DNA of 30,786 nucleotides from an uncultured Lachnospiraceae bacterium (GCA_910588775.1 CAJURH010000003.1:106346-137131), one strand, 5' to 3'. Numbered from the stretch's first letter, positions 15,068 through 23,865 are shown. A program made the numbers and translations. The notes: generated by a model from the sequence alone, not told the origin.

Positions 15068-15985
15068 ATGAAAAGAAATAAAGCGCTTTTATTCATGTGT
15101 TGCGCAGTTTTGACCGTGGGCAGCGTTCCAGTGCAGGGCGCGCGCATTGCGAAGCCCACGGTATCTCAGAACGGGCAGAAGTCGGTAGCGGCGGCTGTTT
15201 TTGGCTCAACCACCCAGGCGTTGGATCTGATTGACCTGGCGCAGGAGGAAAGGATTGAGAGAATTGGAGAAATGTGCCGGCTGGATTATGCCAGAAGCGG
15301 CGTTCTGGCCAGTGTTACGGCGGCTCAGTGCATCCTGGAGTCCGGGTATTTAACATCAACTCTGGCCTCAGAGGCTAATAATTGCTTCGGCATGAAGGCG
15401 ATGCTGTCCAACAACGACTGGGAAAACAGTTCCTGGGATGGCAGTTCTGTTTATTCAAAGGAAACTAGGGAAGAATATGGTGGACAAGTGGTGACCATTA
15501 CGGCGGATTTCCGCCAGTATAACAGCGTGGAGGAATCCCTGGCGGACCATTCGGCATATTTGCTGGGAGCTAAGTCCGGCGATGGGCTGCGGTATGAAGG
15601 GCTGAAAGGTGAGGCGGATTACCAGCAGGCCATACAGATTATCAAAGACGGCGGATATGCCACGGACAGTTCGTATGTGGACAAGGTGTGCGCCATTATC
15701 GAGCGTCACGATTTGACCAGATTTGACGATGTGGAAGGCGTGGAAGAAGAGGAGCAATCCCAGGTCAAGGCCAGTATAGAGTCCCCAGTGAAAAAATCTT
15801 CCGCGTCCAAAGGCGGCGCAGGCGGTCTGTCTTATCGGGACGGCTATTACCGGGTGCGCAAAAGCTGGACGGACATTGACGATCAGTTGGGGGCCTTCAG
15901 CGTGTTGGAGAATGCGAAGAGCGTATGCAAGCCCGGCTACAATGTTTACGATTCGAAGGGGAATGTGGTCTATACACAGCCGTGA
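15068..15985 (+). CDS. Secreted glucosaminidase-family peptidoglycan hydrolase
   Basis: The 305-residue protein begins with a signal peptide (K-R-N-K, hydrophobic core, cleavage near 25). Residues about 60-215 form a FlgJ/Atl-type endo-beta-N-acetylglucosaminidase domain: VTAAQCILESGYLTS with the predicted catalytic E91, then ANNCFGMKA, a DFRQYNSVEESLADHSAYL block and YATDSSYVDKV with the usual late tyrosine. After a Ser/Lys/Gly linker the last 45 residues (YYRVRKSW, then FSVLENAKSVC) look like a small cell-wall-binding or SPOR-like module. GTG 15056 and ATG 15062 are alternative starts, but AAGGTGAG gives the best spacing to 15068. It should act in wall turnover or daughter-cell separation. 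Confidence 0.9.
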   Translation: MKRNKALLFMCCAVLTVGSVPVQGARIAKPTVSQNGQKSVAAAVFGSTTQALDLIDLAQEERIERIGEMCRLDYARSGVLASVTAAQCILESGYLTSTLASEANNCFGMKAMLSNNDWENSSWDGSSVYSKETREEYGGQVVTITADFRQYNSVEESLADHSAYLLGAKSGDGLRYEGLKGEADYQQAIQIIKDGGYATDSSYVDKVCAIIERHDLTRFDDVEGVEEEEQSQVKASIESPVKKSSASKGGAGGLSYRDGYYRVRKSWTDIDDQLGAFSVLENAKSVCKPGYNVYDSKGNVVYTQP

Positions 15986-16072
15986 TCAGAGCCAATAAGT
16001 ATTCCCGGAACTTGCTTTATCAGCGGGTCCGGGATTACATAATTATAAAGTCAGGGGGATACTTTTAGAAAA

Positions 16073-17911
16073 ATGTGTGGAATTACAGGTTTTATCTCGA
16101 AAAAGAATACGTATGACAGGGAACAGGCGATCAGTGATATGATGCAGCGCATCTATTCCAGAGGGCCGGATGAAGCGGGATTTTACTGCGATGAAGAAGT
16201 GTGTCTGGGGATGCGGCGGCTGTCCATCATTGGGCTTGACAATGGCAAACAGCCCATTGAAAACGAGGATCACACGCTGGTGTTGGTGTACAACGGCGAG
16301 ATTTATAACTATCCGGATCTGAAAAAGGATCTGATCGAGAAGGGGCATATTTTCACAACAGATACGGATTCTGAAGTTGTTCTCCATGGCTACGAGGAGT
16401 ATGGGCCGGACCTGCTCAATCGGCTGCGGGGAATGTTCGCGTTTTCCATTTGGAACAAAGAGAAAAAGACCATGTTTCTGGCGCGGGATATGTTCGGAAT
16501 CAAGCCCCTATTCTATGGAAGAAAGGGAGACGAATTCTATTACGGATCGGAGATAAAAGCCATTTTTGCCCATCCAGAGATGAACAAGGAATTCAATGAG
16601 GCGGCTCTTGGAAATTACCTGTCGTTTCAGTACAACGCCATGGAGGAGACATTCTTCAAAGGAGTTTATCAGCTATTGCCCGGTCATTATATGTATTGGA
16701 AGGATGGAGAGATTACCATCCGCCGCTATTGGAAACCTCAGTTCCATATTCAGGAGGACCTGACGGAAGCGGAGGCGTCCGCCCGTCTGAAAGCGGCCTT
16801 GGAAAATTCAGTGGAGGCTCATAAGATTAGCGATGTGGAGATGGCGTCTTTCCTGTCCGGCGGCATTGACTCCTCCTTTTTGACGGCGGCCAGCGGATTT
16901 AAGAAAAGTTTCAGCGTGGGTTTTGAGTGGGATGAGTGGAACGAGGTCAATCTGGCCAAAGAGTTAAGCTCAGAGCTTGGAATTGAAAATTACGATAAGA
17001 TTATCACCACCAAAGAGTACTGGGATGCGGTGCCCAAGGTGCAGGAATACCTGGACGAGCCGGTGGCTGATCCTTCCATTATTCCTCTGTATTATCTGTG
17101 TAAACTGGCTTCCGGCCATGTGAAAGTCGTGGTGTCTGGGGAAGGCTCCGACGAGCTGTTTGGCGGCTACACCATCTATCACACGCCACTGTCCCTGCGT
17201 CCAGTAAAGTTTATACCCAAGGGAATCCGGCGGGCGATCAGCAAGCTTTTCTTGAAATGTCCCTTTGACTTTAAGGGTAAGCAGTATTTAATCCGGGCGG
17301 GGCAAAACATTGAGGAACGTTTTATCGGAAACGCGTACATCTTCTATCCCAGTCAGGTGCGTAAACTGTTGAAAAAGAGCCGCGGCTACGTGACGCCTCA
17401 GCAGTTAACCAAGCCGTATTACAATGAAGTGGCGGATATGGACGATGTGACCAAGATGCAGTATATAGATTTATGTTTCTGGCTGCGGGGAGATATTTTG
17501 CGCAAATCCGACCACATGAGCATGGCCCATTCACTGGAAGTGCGGGTGCCATTTTTGGATATGGAGGTGGCCAAGGTGGCGCTGTCTCTGCCGCCGGAAA
17601 TGCGTGTCACCGATGAAAATACGAAAATCTTGTTCCGCAAAGTGTCCAGAGGATATTTGCCAGAGAAAAATGCCAAGCGCAAGAAACTGGGGTTCCCGGT
17701 GCCTATCGCCAAATGGCTGCGGGAGGATGCGTATTATCAGAAAGTTTATAAAGCGTTTACGTCCAAGACGGCGGAGAGATATTTCAACACATCTGAATTG
17801 CTGCGTCTTTTGAAAGTGCACAAAACGGGCAAGAAGAATTACAGCAGGAAAATCTGGACGGTCTATATGTTCTTGTTATGGTATAGAATTAATTTTGAAA
17901 AAGAAGCATAA
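16073..17911 (+). CDS. asnB: Asparagine synthetase (glutamine-hydrolysing)
   Basis: This 612-residue class II amidotransferase uses glutamine to amidate aspartate with ATP. The start is fixed by the nucleophile Cys2 in MCGITGF. The glutaminase domain continues with RGPDEAGFY (30-38) and VYNGEIYNY (72-80). The synthetase domain has the pyrophosphate loop SGGIDSS (262-268) and GEGSDELFGGY (356-366). AGGGGG sits about 15 bases before the ATG, which is unusually far. Some AsnB paralogues amidate meso-diaminopimelate in peptidoglycan instead (known for B. subtilis AsnB), and the gene lies between two cell-wall/secreted proteins, so the acceptor is open. Confidence 0.95.
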   Translation: MCGITGFISKKNTYDREQAISDMMQRIYSRGPDEAGFYCDEEVCLGMRRLSIIGLDNGKQPIENEDHTLVLVYNGEIYNYPDLKKDLIEKGHIFTTDTDSEVVLHGYEEYGPDLLNRLRGMFAFSIWNKEKKTMFLARDMFGIKPLFYGRKGDEFYYGSEIKAIFAHPEMNKEFNEAALGNYLSFQYNAMEETFFKGVYQLLPGHYMYWKDGEITIRRYWKPQFHIQEDLTEAEASARLKAALENSVEAHKISDVEMASFLSGGIDSSFLTAASGFKKSFSVGFEWDEWNEVNLAKELSSELGIENYDKIITTKEYWDAVPKVQEYLDEPVADPSIIPLYYLCKLASGHVKVVVSGEGSDELFGGYTIYHTPLSLRPVKFIPKGIRRAISKLFLKCPFDFKGKQYLIRAGQNIEERFIGNAYIFYPSQVRKLLKKSRGYVTPQQLTKPYYNEVADMDDVTKMQYIDLCFWLRGDILRKSDHMSMAHSLEVRVPFLDMEVAKVALSLPPEMRVTDENTKILFRKVSRGYLPEKNAKRKKLGFPVPIAKWLREDAYYQKVYKAFTSKTAERYFNTSELLRLLKVHKTGKKNYSRKIWTVYMFLLWYRINFEKEA

Positions 17912-17923
17912 AAATGCGTTGAA

Positions 17924-17949
17924 AAAGAGAAAGCCGCGGCTTTCTCTTT
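17924..17949. terminator. Bidirectional terminator between asnB and the C39-like gene
   Basis: A perfect 26-base palindrome with half-site AAAGAGAAAGCCG spans 17924-17949, folding as an 11-bp stem with a CGCG loop. It is preceded by AA and followed by TAATATA. The stop of the minus-strand gene (17948-17950) overlaps its edge. Confidence 0.8.
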
Positions 17950-19090
17950 AATATATTACAATGGCTTGTTTTTCCAGGGTGTCGTAATGGCGCTGGAAGG
18001 CGTTTTTGTCGTAGCTGACGATTCCTGACAGGGGGTCGCAGACGATTACGGAATTGTTCGCCGTGTCAAAACCGATTAACAGCATACAGTGTTCGTTGGA
18101 TGGCCAGGTGACGGTTTCCCCCTCGATATCCCAGCCGTAAGAGAACACAATTTCTTCATCAATATACATGGAACCCCACACAATCACCGGATAACCCATC
18201 CGCACTTCCGCCAACAAGTCGTCTAGAGAAGCGCCAGTGAGATTGTAGGCGGTCTTTTCGCTTTTCTGATTGGCCAAATATTTATTGGCCGCTTTTACGA
18301 TCACAGGGGCGTAACAGCCAAATGAATCAGCCTGCCTGGGGTCTCCCCAGAAAGCGGTCTTATAGCTGACTGTACCGGGAGCCGCTTTATCCAGGAACTG
18401 GTCTGCAAGTTCTTCCTTGGATACGTCGTATCCCGCGAAGCGAAGGGCCATAGTCAGTGAAGTGACTTCGCACCCGGTGGGCAGTTCGGGATACTGGAGG
18501 ATGGATTCCGCCTCCAACTGAATGCGGCCTTCCATGTTGGGTTTAATGCCAGCGGCCGCCTGGCGCTCCACCAACTCGTGGATATTCGTCACGTCCAGCC
18601 CGGTGGAATCCGCGGCCATCGCCTCAGCAGGCGCCGCTTTCGCCTTTGTTTTCTTGGGTTTGGGAGAGGGGCTGGCGGTGGCTGCTTCCGGGTCTTCTTT
18701 TGGCGGAGTTTCTTCGGTGGGGTACGCGGGGTCGGCTTCTGTGCCCGAATTGGATGAAACTGGCGCTGCATGTCTTTTTTCAGGGATTCTGAACTCCTTT
18801 TCACGAATCATTTCCTGAAGGAAATCCGCCGCGGTTTGAAACGGCAATGCATTTGGCGTGATGGATTTTACAGTGGGAAGTTCCCTGCTGGCAGGCGTCT
18901 TGGCGTTGGCGGTTTGAGCGCCGCTGTGAGAAATCCATTTTTGAGCCAGTTGGAGCTTTTCGACCGCGTATTGTGAGATGCTGGTGTGTTTTACGTAGCG
19001 GCAGTACAGAAACAACCCCTCAAGAAATAAAATAGCTAAAAGGCAGACAGTTATTCCGAATCTCATGATGAATTTTCTTTTCGTTTCCAT
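17948..19090 (-). CDS. Membrane-anchored C39-like cysteine peptidase
   Basis: The 380-residue protein has one N-terminal membrane helix (about 10-31) and a long Pro/Lys/Glu-rich extracytoplasmic spacer to about residue 185. A papain-like Peptidase_C39_2 domain follows: LPTGCEVTS with C207, G-Y-P-V-I-V-W-G, then EHCMLLIGFD with H334 and CDPLSG with D352, the expected Cys-His-Asp set. Such proteins process peptides or cross-linked wall material outside the cell; the substrate is unknown. The frame extends back to 19180, but GGGGGAA lies 9 bases before the ATG at 19090. It could be transcribed by read-through from the SRP RNA promoter, since no strong terminator is seen between. Confidence 0.85.
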   Translation of the reverse strand: METKRKFIMRFGITVCLLAILFLEGLFLYCRYVKHTSISQYAVEKLQLAQKWISHSGAQTANAKTPASRELPTVKSITPNALPFQTAADFLQEMIREKEFRIPEKRHAAPVSSNSGTEADPAYPTEETPPKEDPEAATASPSPKPKKTKAKAAPAEAMAADSTGLDVTNIHELVERQAAAGIKPNMEGRIQLEAESILQYPELPTGCEVTSLTMALRFAGYDVSKEELADQFLDKAAPGTVSYKTAFWGDPRQADSFGCYAPVIVKAANKYLANQKSEKTAYNLTGASLDDLLAEVRMGYPVIVWGSMYIDEEIVFSYGWDIEGETVTWPSNEHCMLLIGFDTANNSVIVCDPLSGIVSYDKNAFQRHYDTLEKQAIVIY

Positions 19091-19267
19091 GAATCTTTTC
19101 CCCCAAATAAAAGCCTTGGTTTTTGCTGAATCGGCATTGCTATCTGTAGTTATTATATGGTCCGGGATTAAAAAGGTCATTGTTGTGCGCTATGCATTAA
19201 GCCCGCTTAAGAGGAGGCTTGAACGATTTCTCTTTGCGGGCTGGATTAACTTCATATTTTTTATTTT

Positions 19268-19533
19268 ACCGTGCGCCGCACTTCGAAAGTCTATCACAGA
19301 CGTTACTTCTACAGCCAGCTCGGCCCAGGCGCCCTTACGGCACACAGAAGGGTCTGCTTAGCGCTGCTCCATTCCTGGCCTGACGCGGTTCACAGGTTCC
19401 TGTTGCGCAAGACCCAGACGTCAACGCCGCTTATAGAAGGCAGCTCCACGAGTAGAAATCCTCAGATTGGCATCACCCCTGCTGTAGCGGATTGCAGGTA
19501 CAGGGCACCGCTAACTCCCCGGCTGCACGGACC
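19268..19533 (-). ncRNA. ffs: Signal recognition particle RNA, large Firmicutes type
   Basis: About 266 bases on the minus strand match the B. subtilis-type scRNA. The 5' part reads GCCGGGGAGTTAGCGGTGCC and CTGTACCTGCAATCCGCT, followed by GTTGACGTCTGGGTC and TGCGCAACAGGAACC. The conserved domain IV follows with CAGGCC, a GGAA tetraloop and GGAGCAGC, then GCCTGGGCCGAGC. The ends pair through CCGTGC (5') and GCACGG (3'), closing the Alu-type/long-helix structure. Ends are set by this pairing and by the promoter immediately upstream. With Ffh this RNA targets membrane and secreted proteins. Confidence is high for identity, moderate for exact ends. Confidence 0.93.
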
Positions 19534-19536
19534 TTA

Positions 19537-19565
19537 AGTATAAATGTTTTTTTGTGGAAAGTCAA
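19537..19565 (-). promoter_or_regulatory. Promoter of the SRP RNA
   Basis: On the minus strand TTGACT (19560-19565) and TATACT (19537-19542) are separated by exactly 17 bases. The RNA starts a few bases downstream, as expected of a strong stable-RNA promoter. Confidence 0.85.
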
Positions 19566-19612
19566 TACATTTCAAGAAAAAAACATCGTCGGGAAAATAA
19601 CTAAAAAAACCA

Positions 19613-19641
19613 TTGTGCGTATCCGCTAATTTTGCTATATT
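19613..19641 (+). promoter_or_regulatory. Promoter of the deaminase-DUF1624 pair
   Basis: TTGTGC (19613-19618) and TATATT (19636-19641) are 17 bases apart, diverging from the SRP RNA promoter with about 50 bases between the two -35 boxes. Confidence 0.6.
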
Positions 19642-19706
19642 GATAAGAGTTGTATATGTTTGCGGTTTTTCCTAAATGATAGCGGAAGGGGCGTGGGTGC
19701 GGGATT

Positions 19707-20195
19707 ATGGCGAGAAGGGATAAAGTAAACTATTATCTGGATTTAGCTCAGGTGGTGGCTATGCGGGGGACATGCCTGCGCCGTCTCTATGGAGCCGTGA
19801 TCGTCAAGAACGATGAGGTGATATCCACCGGCTATGCAGGAGCGCCCAGAGGGCGCAAGAACTGTTCCGATGTTGGCACATGCATTCGTATAGATCTGAA
19901 CATTCCCAGAGGGGAGCGGTATGAGCTTTGCCGCAGTGTGCATGCGGAGGCCAATGCGATTATCAGCGCATCCAGGGAGCAGATGCTGGGCAGTTCTCTC
20001 TATTTGGTGGGAACGGAAGTGTCTACAGGAGAGCTGATTAAAAATTCTTGCAGTTGCTCTATGTGTAAGCGTTTGATTATCAATGCGGGGATTGAGACCG
20101 TGTACATTCGCGATACAAGAGATGATTATCGCATGATTTCCGTGAGAGATTGGATTGAAGAAGACGATTCGTTGAAAGGAGATTATGGATATTAA
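19707..20195 (+). CDS. Deoxycytidylate (dCMP) deaminase family protein
   Basis: The 162-residue zinc enzyme should deaminate dCMP to dUMP for thymidylate synthesis (ComEB-type). Zinc and catalytic residues are visible: H79 and E81 in SVHAEANAI, then C117 and C120 in SCSMCKR. The proline that usually precedes the first cysteine is serine here. The G-A-V-I-V-K-N-D-E-V-I-S-T-G-Y block matches the substrate-side strand. An additional C115 and a C-x-x-x-C stretch (C53-x5-C59) are typical of the dCMP branch. The gene overlaps the start of the next by 11 bases. Free cytidine deaminase is less likely. Confidence 0.9.
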   Translation: MARRDKVNYYLDLAQVVAMRGTCLRRLYGAVIVKNDEVISTGYAGAPRGRKNCSDVGTCIRIDLNIPRGERYELCRSVHAEANAIISASREQMLGSSLYLVGTEVSTGELIKNSCSCSMCKRLIINAGIETVYIRDTRDDYRMISVRDWIEEDDSLKGDYGY

Positions 20196-20946
20196 AACGG
20201 ACGACCGGGTGCATTTTCTGGACTCGCTGCGGGGCTTTACGTTGGTTCATATGGTGTTGTTTCACTTGTGCTATGATCTGGCATTTTTTGTGGGGCTGGA
20301 CATGCCGTGGTTTAAGCAGTGGCCTGGAGATGTGTGGGGAGGTTGCATACGGTGGAGTTTTATTCTGATATCTGGCATTGTTTTTTCCATGGGAAAACAT
20401 CCCTTTAAGCGGGGGGCTGTTTTGATGGGGTGGGGCTGTGTTCTGACCCTGGTCACATGGATTGCCGTGCCGGACGCGCTGATACGGTTTGGGGTACTCA
20501 GCTTTCTGGGAGCGGCTTCCATAATCGGAGCGGCGGCGTATCCTTATCTGAAAAGGATTCCGGCTTTTTACGGGATTCTTTGTTCTCTGATTTTGCTGGA
20601 AGTGACCTGGCAGCTTCCCGATGGATGGCTAAGGTTGGCAAGCCAGCTTCGGTGTGGACTGCCGGAGGCGCTCTATGGAACAAAATGGCTTTACTGGCTG
20701 GGGTTTCCAGACGCGGGATTTTACTCAACGGATTATTTTCCCATATTTCCCTGGATCTTCCTATTTATTATAGGGATTTATATGGGGGAGTTATTTCGGA
20801 ATAATGGAATCTTTTGCTGGATGAGCCGGTGGGACCCTGGCGCGCTGGCGTTTCTGGGGCGGCACAGCTTGTGCATCTACCTTATACACCAGCCGGCGCT
20901 GTATGGTCTGTGCCTGTTTTGGGAAAATTTGAATATAGTATGGTAA
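20185..20946 (+). CDS. DUF1624 membrane protein (HGSNAT-like acyltransferase family)
   Basis: The 253-residue protein has about seven hydrophobic helices. It begins with the family hallmark LDSLRG (12-17), followed by H22 and H27 in a membrane helix (VHMVLFHLCYDL), a pattern shared with heparan-alpha-glucosaminide N-acetyltransferase-like proteins that pass acyl groups across the membrane. The C-terminal segment FLGRHSLCIYLIHQPALYG resembles the end of many membrane acyltransferases. The true substrate is unknown. AAAGGAG lies within the end of the deaminase gene and the frames overlap by 11 bases, so translation is probably coupled. Confidence 0.85.
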   Translation: MDIKTDDRVHFLDSLRGFTLVHMVLFHLCYDLAFFVGLDMPWFKQWPGDVWGGCIRWSFILISGIVFSMGKHPFKRGAVLMGWGCVLTLVTWIAVPDALIRFGVLSFLGAASIIGAAAYPYLKRIPAFYGILCSLILLEVTWQLPDGWLRLASQLRCGLPEALYGTKWLYWLGFPDAGFYSTDYFPIFPWIFLFIIGIYMGELFRNNGIFCWMSRWDPGALAFLGRHSLCIYLIHQPALYGLCLFWENLNIVW

Positions 20947-20985
20947 AAATATAAATTGTTATAGAAATATTTTATCGACATGTGG

Positions 20986-20991
20986 TATAAT
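20986..20991 (+). promoter_or_regulatory. Possible -10 box of fapA
   Basis: A perfect TATAAT lies 71 bases before the fapA start in an AT-rich gap. No convincing -35 sits 16-18 bases upstream, so activator dependence or another sigma factor is possible. Confidence 0.4.
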
Positions 20992-21062
20992 TAAAATGGA
21001 AGACTGAATATTCAGACAAACTATCGGTGGAAAAAATTTGGAAGAATAGGAGGGAGTTTGAT

Positions 21063-22757
21063 ATGTCAATATTTGATTTGTTTAAGCGGAAACAGCGGGA
21101 AGATTATGATGAAGAATATGAAGAGCGTGAAGAAATAAAATCGTCTCAGCAGGGGAAGGCGCCGACGGCAGAACCTGTTCGGAAAAGAGAACCTGTTGAA
21201 AAGCTGCTGGAAGACGTTTGGGCTAACCGAGAGCAGTATCCCGATGATATGCAGGCGATAGAATTATTCCTTCCTGCATTGCGTGATAGATTGGAAATAC
21301 ATGAAACGAAATGTGGCGCGGCGGAAATATTGGCCAGCGCAGGCCAGGAGGGTGCGATTCTGGATGAAAACGGGGCGCCCATTGGATTCAAGTCGGAGAA
21401 CGCCAAATGCGCCATTTACGTTCCTTCCAATAAGATGATAGCTTTTGTCTGCGTTTTTCCGCCTATTGGCGATGGCTTGGATATTTCTCGGGAAATGATT
21501 ATGGACGCTTTACAGGAAAATAAAGTTACATACGGCATTGACCAGGAGAAAGTGGATGTCATCGCGTCTGAGAAGAAATATGGAATTTTGTTCGCCATAG
21601 CCAGGGGAATGACCCAGACGGATGGCCAGGACGGGCATGTGAAAGACTGTTTCTCCAGGCAGGAGGACGTGGGTCTGAAAGAAGACGCCAGAGGAAATGT
21701 GGACCACAAGAGTCTGCGGCGGTTCCAGGGCGTTTTGACCGGGGATCTGATCTGCGAGATTACCCCTCCGACGGAAGGGGAAGATGGCATTGACGTAACA
21801 GGCAGAATACTGAAGGCGAAAGCGGGCCAGCAGCCGAAGATTCCCCAGGGAAAGAACACTGAGCTGTCGGAAGACGGCACAAAGCTTTTGGCGACTATGG
21901 ATGGAGACATATCCTTTCATAATGGCGTGTTTAACGTGGATCGGCTTTTGACCATCGAGGAATCTGTGGACAATGCGGTGGGAAATCTGGACTATAATGG
22001 AAACATTGTAATCCAGGAGGATGTGAAAAGCGGATTTAAGGTATGCGCCACAGGCGACATTATTGTGCGGGGAATGGTGGCGGGAGCCACTCTGTGCGCA
22101 GGGGGCAACATCGAGATTGGCAAAGGGATGAATGGAAATGGACAGGGAATGCTGGAAGCCCGCGGCGACGTTAAGCTTACGTTTATGGAAAATGCAAACG
22201 TAATCTGTCACCATGATGTCTATGCGTCAACCATCATCAATTCCAACGTCACATGTGGCGGCAGCGTTATCGTCAAACAGGGCAAAGGCATTATTATTGG
22301 CGGTTCCATAGTGGCTGGAAAATCTGTGGAGGCCAAGCGCATTGGAAACCAGAGTGGCTGTGAAAATTCAATAAAGATAGGCCAGTCCATGCAGGATGAG
22401 GATAACCTGGAGTATCTGCGGAAAGAGTTAAAAGAGAATAAAGATACATTAGACAAAATATGGAAGAATATAAGTTATTTGAAAAATAAAACGGAACTAC
22501 CCATCAACAAAAAAGAGATTTTGGATAAATTGCAGGTGCAGAGCATCTTATATGTGGAAAAGATTGACGTTATATCCGAGAAATTGGAAAAATTGGAGAA
22601 TACCCGGCCAGATTTCAGCCAGTGCAGGGTGCGCAGCGACATTATCTACCCCATGACGAAGATTTCTCTGGACTATGCGAAGTTTACAGTCAGGGACACC
22701 ACAGCCATGTGTCAGATTTATTATGAGGACGGAGAATTGGTGATGGGGACATTTTAA
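21063..22757 (+). CDS. FapA family protein (DUF342)
   Basis: The 564-residue protein belongs to the FapA/DUF342 family of polymer-like beta-solenoid proteins. An acidic N-terminal tail (residues 1-50) precedes an alpha/beta domain. The right-handed repeat core (about 230-440) is rich in G-x-I-x-V units such as GDIIVRG, GGNIEIGKG, GGSVIVKQGKG and GGSIVAGKSVEAK. A C-terminal coiled coil (about 450-520, NLEYLRKELKENKDTLDK) follows. In Vibrio, FapA affects polar localisation and flagellar function; the Clostridia role is poorly known. AGGAGGG lies 8 bases before ATG 21063, so the in-frame ATG at 21027 is rejected. It is convergent with cheY/cheX-like genes, hinting at a shared motility or surface theme. 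Confidence 0.88.
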   Translation: MSIFDLFKRKQREDYDEEYEEREEIKSSQQGKAPTAEPVRKREPVEKLLEDVWANREQYPDDMQAIELFLPALRDRLEIHETKCGAAEILASAGQEGAILDENGAPIGFKSENAKCAIYVPSNKMIAFVCVFPPIGDGLDISREMIMDALQENKVTYGIDQEKVDVIASEKKYGILFAIARGMTQTDGQDGHVKDCFSRQEDVGLKEDARGNVDHKSLRRFQGVLTGDLICEITPPTEGEDGIDVTGRILKAKAGQQPKIPQGKNTELSEDGTKLLATMDGDISFHNGVFNVDRLLTIEESVDNAVGNLDYNGNIVIQEDVKSGFKVCATGDIIVRGMVAGATLCAGGNIEIGKGMNGNGQGMLEARGDVKLTFMENANVICHHDVYASTIINSNVTCGGSVIVKQGKGIIIGGSIVAGKSVEAKRIGNQSGCENSIKIGQSMQDEDNLEYLRKELKENKDTLDKIWKNISYLKNKTELPINKKEILDKLQVQSILYVEKIDVISEKLEKLENTRPDFSQCRVRSDIIYPMTKISLDYAKFTVRDTTAMCQIYYEDGELVMGTF

Positions 22758-22774
22758 GGAATATCGGATGAAGG

Positions 22775-22802
22775 GCCGGGATACATGAAAGCGTATCCCG
22801 GC
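22775..22802. terminator. Hairpin between fapA and the CheY-like gene
   Basis: A 10-bp perfect stem, GCCGGGATAC (22775-22784) with GTATCCCGGC (22793-22802), is followed by TT only. It is located where two convergent genes end. Confidence 0.65.
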
Positions 22803-22831
22803 TTGAATATTCGATTATATGATCCGGTGCG

Positions 22832-23200
22832 TTAATTGGTTTCGAAACATTTTTCCAGGGCGCTAATTAAAGCGTTTTTTTCAATGGGTTTAAAAATGAA
22901 TCCGCAGGCCCCTATTCTTTTGGCCTCTTCGATTGTGTCGTCATAGGCCAGCGAACTGAGCATTATAATCTTTGCGTCTGCATGATTATGTATAATAATA
23001 TTGGCTGTTTCCAATCCATCCATTCCAGGTAGGACAATATCCATAGTCACGAGATCCGGTTTTAGATTTTCATAGAGATCCACCGCATCTTCACCGCTTT
23101 TGGCATGCCCTATAAGCTGAAAAGAAGTATCGGACAACATATACTCCAATTCTTCATAGATATACGTGGAATCGTCCACTACTAAAATGCTTTTTTCCAC
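22832..23200 (-). CDS. Single-domain response regulator (CheY-like)
   Basis: The 122-residue protein is a receiver domain alone, with no output domain. The acidic pocket D9-D10, phospho-acceptor D54 in VTMDIVLPGMDG, S82/S83 in MLSSL and K104 in FIFKPI are all present. The start is GTG at 23198-23200, with AAGGAG 10-12 bases upstream. It lies 146 bases downstream of a CheX-like phosphatase gene on the same strand, so the pair probably forms a signalling unit. CheY-like proteins of this form bind a partner such as the flagellar switch or an enzyme. No kinase gene is adjacent. Confidence 0.93.
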   Translation of the reverse strand: MEKSILVVDDSTYIYEELEYMLSDTSFQLIGHAKSGEDAVDLYENLKPDLVTMDIVLPGMDGLETANIIIHNHADAKIIMLSSLAYDDTIEEAKRIGACGFIFKPIEKNALISALEKCFETN

Positions 23201-23346
23201 TTCTCATTCACTCCTTATTTATATCGCATACATAATTGATCAGCGTCTTTCCAGTTACAGGCAGAGCGTTATGCTAAATTGTTTCATCTGTTGTCTGTAG
23301 ATAGTTGGCTTTTTAATAAACAATGCTGTCATTCGTTAGAAGGCGT

Positions 23347-23823
23347 TTATTCGTCCAAGTTACAGATTTTGAATTCCAGCGCCCCATAGGGACATTTATA
23401 GGGCAAGACAGTCCAGTTGTTGACGTCAACGGACTTTGCCGGATAAAATCCTTCGGAAAAACACGGTATGTGAAAACGTGTCCGGGTGTGCTGAACATTA
23501 TTGACATAGGACAGAAAAGCCCCAGAAATAATGTTAAAATATTCCCCGCTGTAGATTTGGATGTCGCCTAAGGTTACTTCATCTTGGCGCTTCATATGCC
23601 TGGCGATTTCTTGAAGAACCTTCAACTGTGCGCACAACACCAAGGAAATCCGAAAGTCACCGCTGGTCTTAACGGAGAAGGAAGCTACTTCCGATGCATC
23701 CATAGGAATCCTTTCCGAAGGCAGCAGTTCCAGACCGGCGACTTTTTTGGTTATGTCAATCGCGGTTGCAGATAAGAAATCTAGAAAAATTGTATAGTCT
23801 TTAATATTTTTTTCATCATTCAC
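23347..23823 (-). CDS. CheX-like chemotaxis phosphatase
   Basis: The 158-residue protein resembles CheX, a dimeric phosphatase that dephosphorylates CheY-P. The key pattern is E-x-x-N-x-x-x-G: SGEYFNIISGAF at about 91-102, as in the CheC/CheX/FliY group. One such helix is present, as in CheX, rather than two as in CheC. An N-terminal half with strand-helix repeats fits the same fold. The start is GTG at 23821-23823 with AAGGA 12 bases before it. It precedes the CheY-like gene on the same strand. Overall similarity is modest, so the call relies on the motif and the neighbour. Confidence 0.72.
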   Translation of the reverse strand: MNDEKNIKDYTIFLDFLSATAIDITKKVAGLELLPSERIPMDASEVASFSVKTSGDFRISLVLCAQLKVLQEIARHMKRQDEVTLGDIQIYSGEYFNIISGAFLSYVNNVQHTRTRFHIPCFSEGFYPAKSVDVNNWTVLPYKCPYGALEFKICNLDE

Positions 23824-23865
23824 AGCGTTTCACAATCCTTTTTTGTTAGTTTGTAGCTAATTATT

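Noticed and set aside
19200..19242. AGCCCGC/GCGGGCT inverted repeat as SRP RNA terminator
   Set aside because: The loop is 29 bases and no T-tract follows, so termination there is not supported.
19065..19537. Two + strand open frames (98 and 88 codons)
   Set aside because: They lie antisense to the C39-like gene start and to the SRP RNA, whose structure and promoter explain the sequence.
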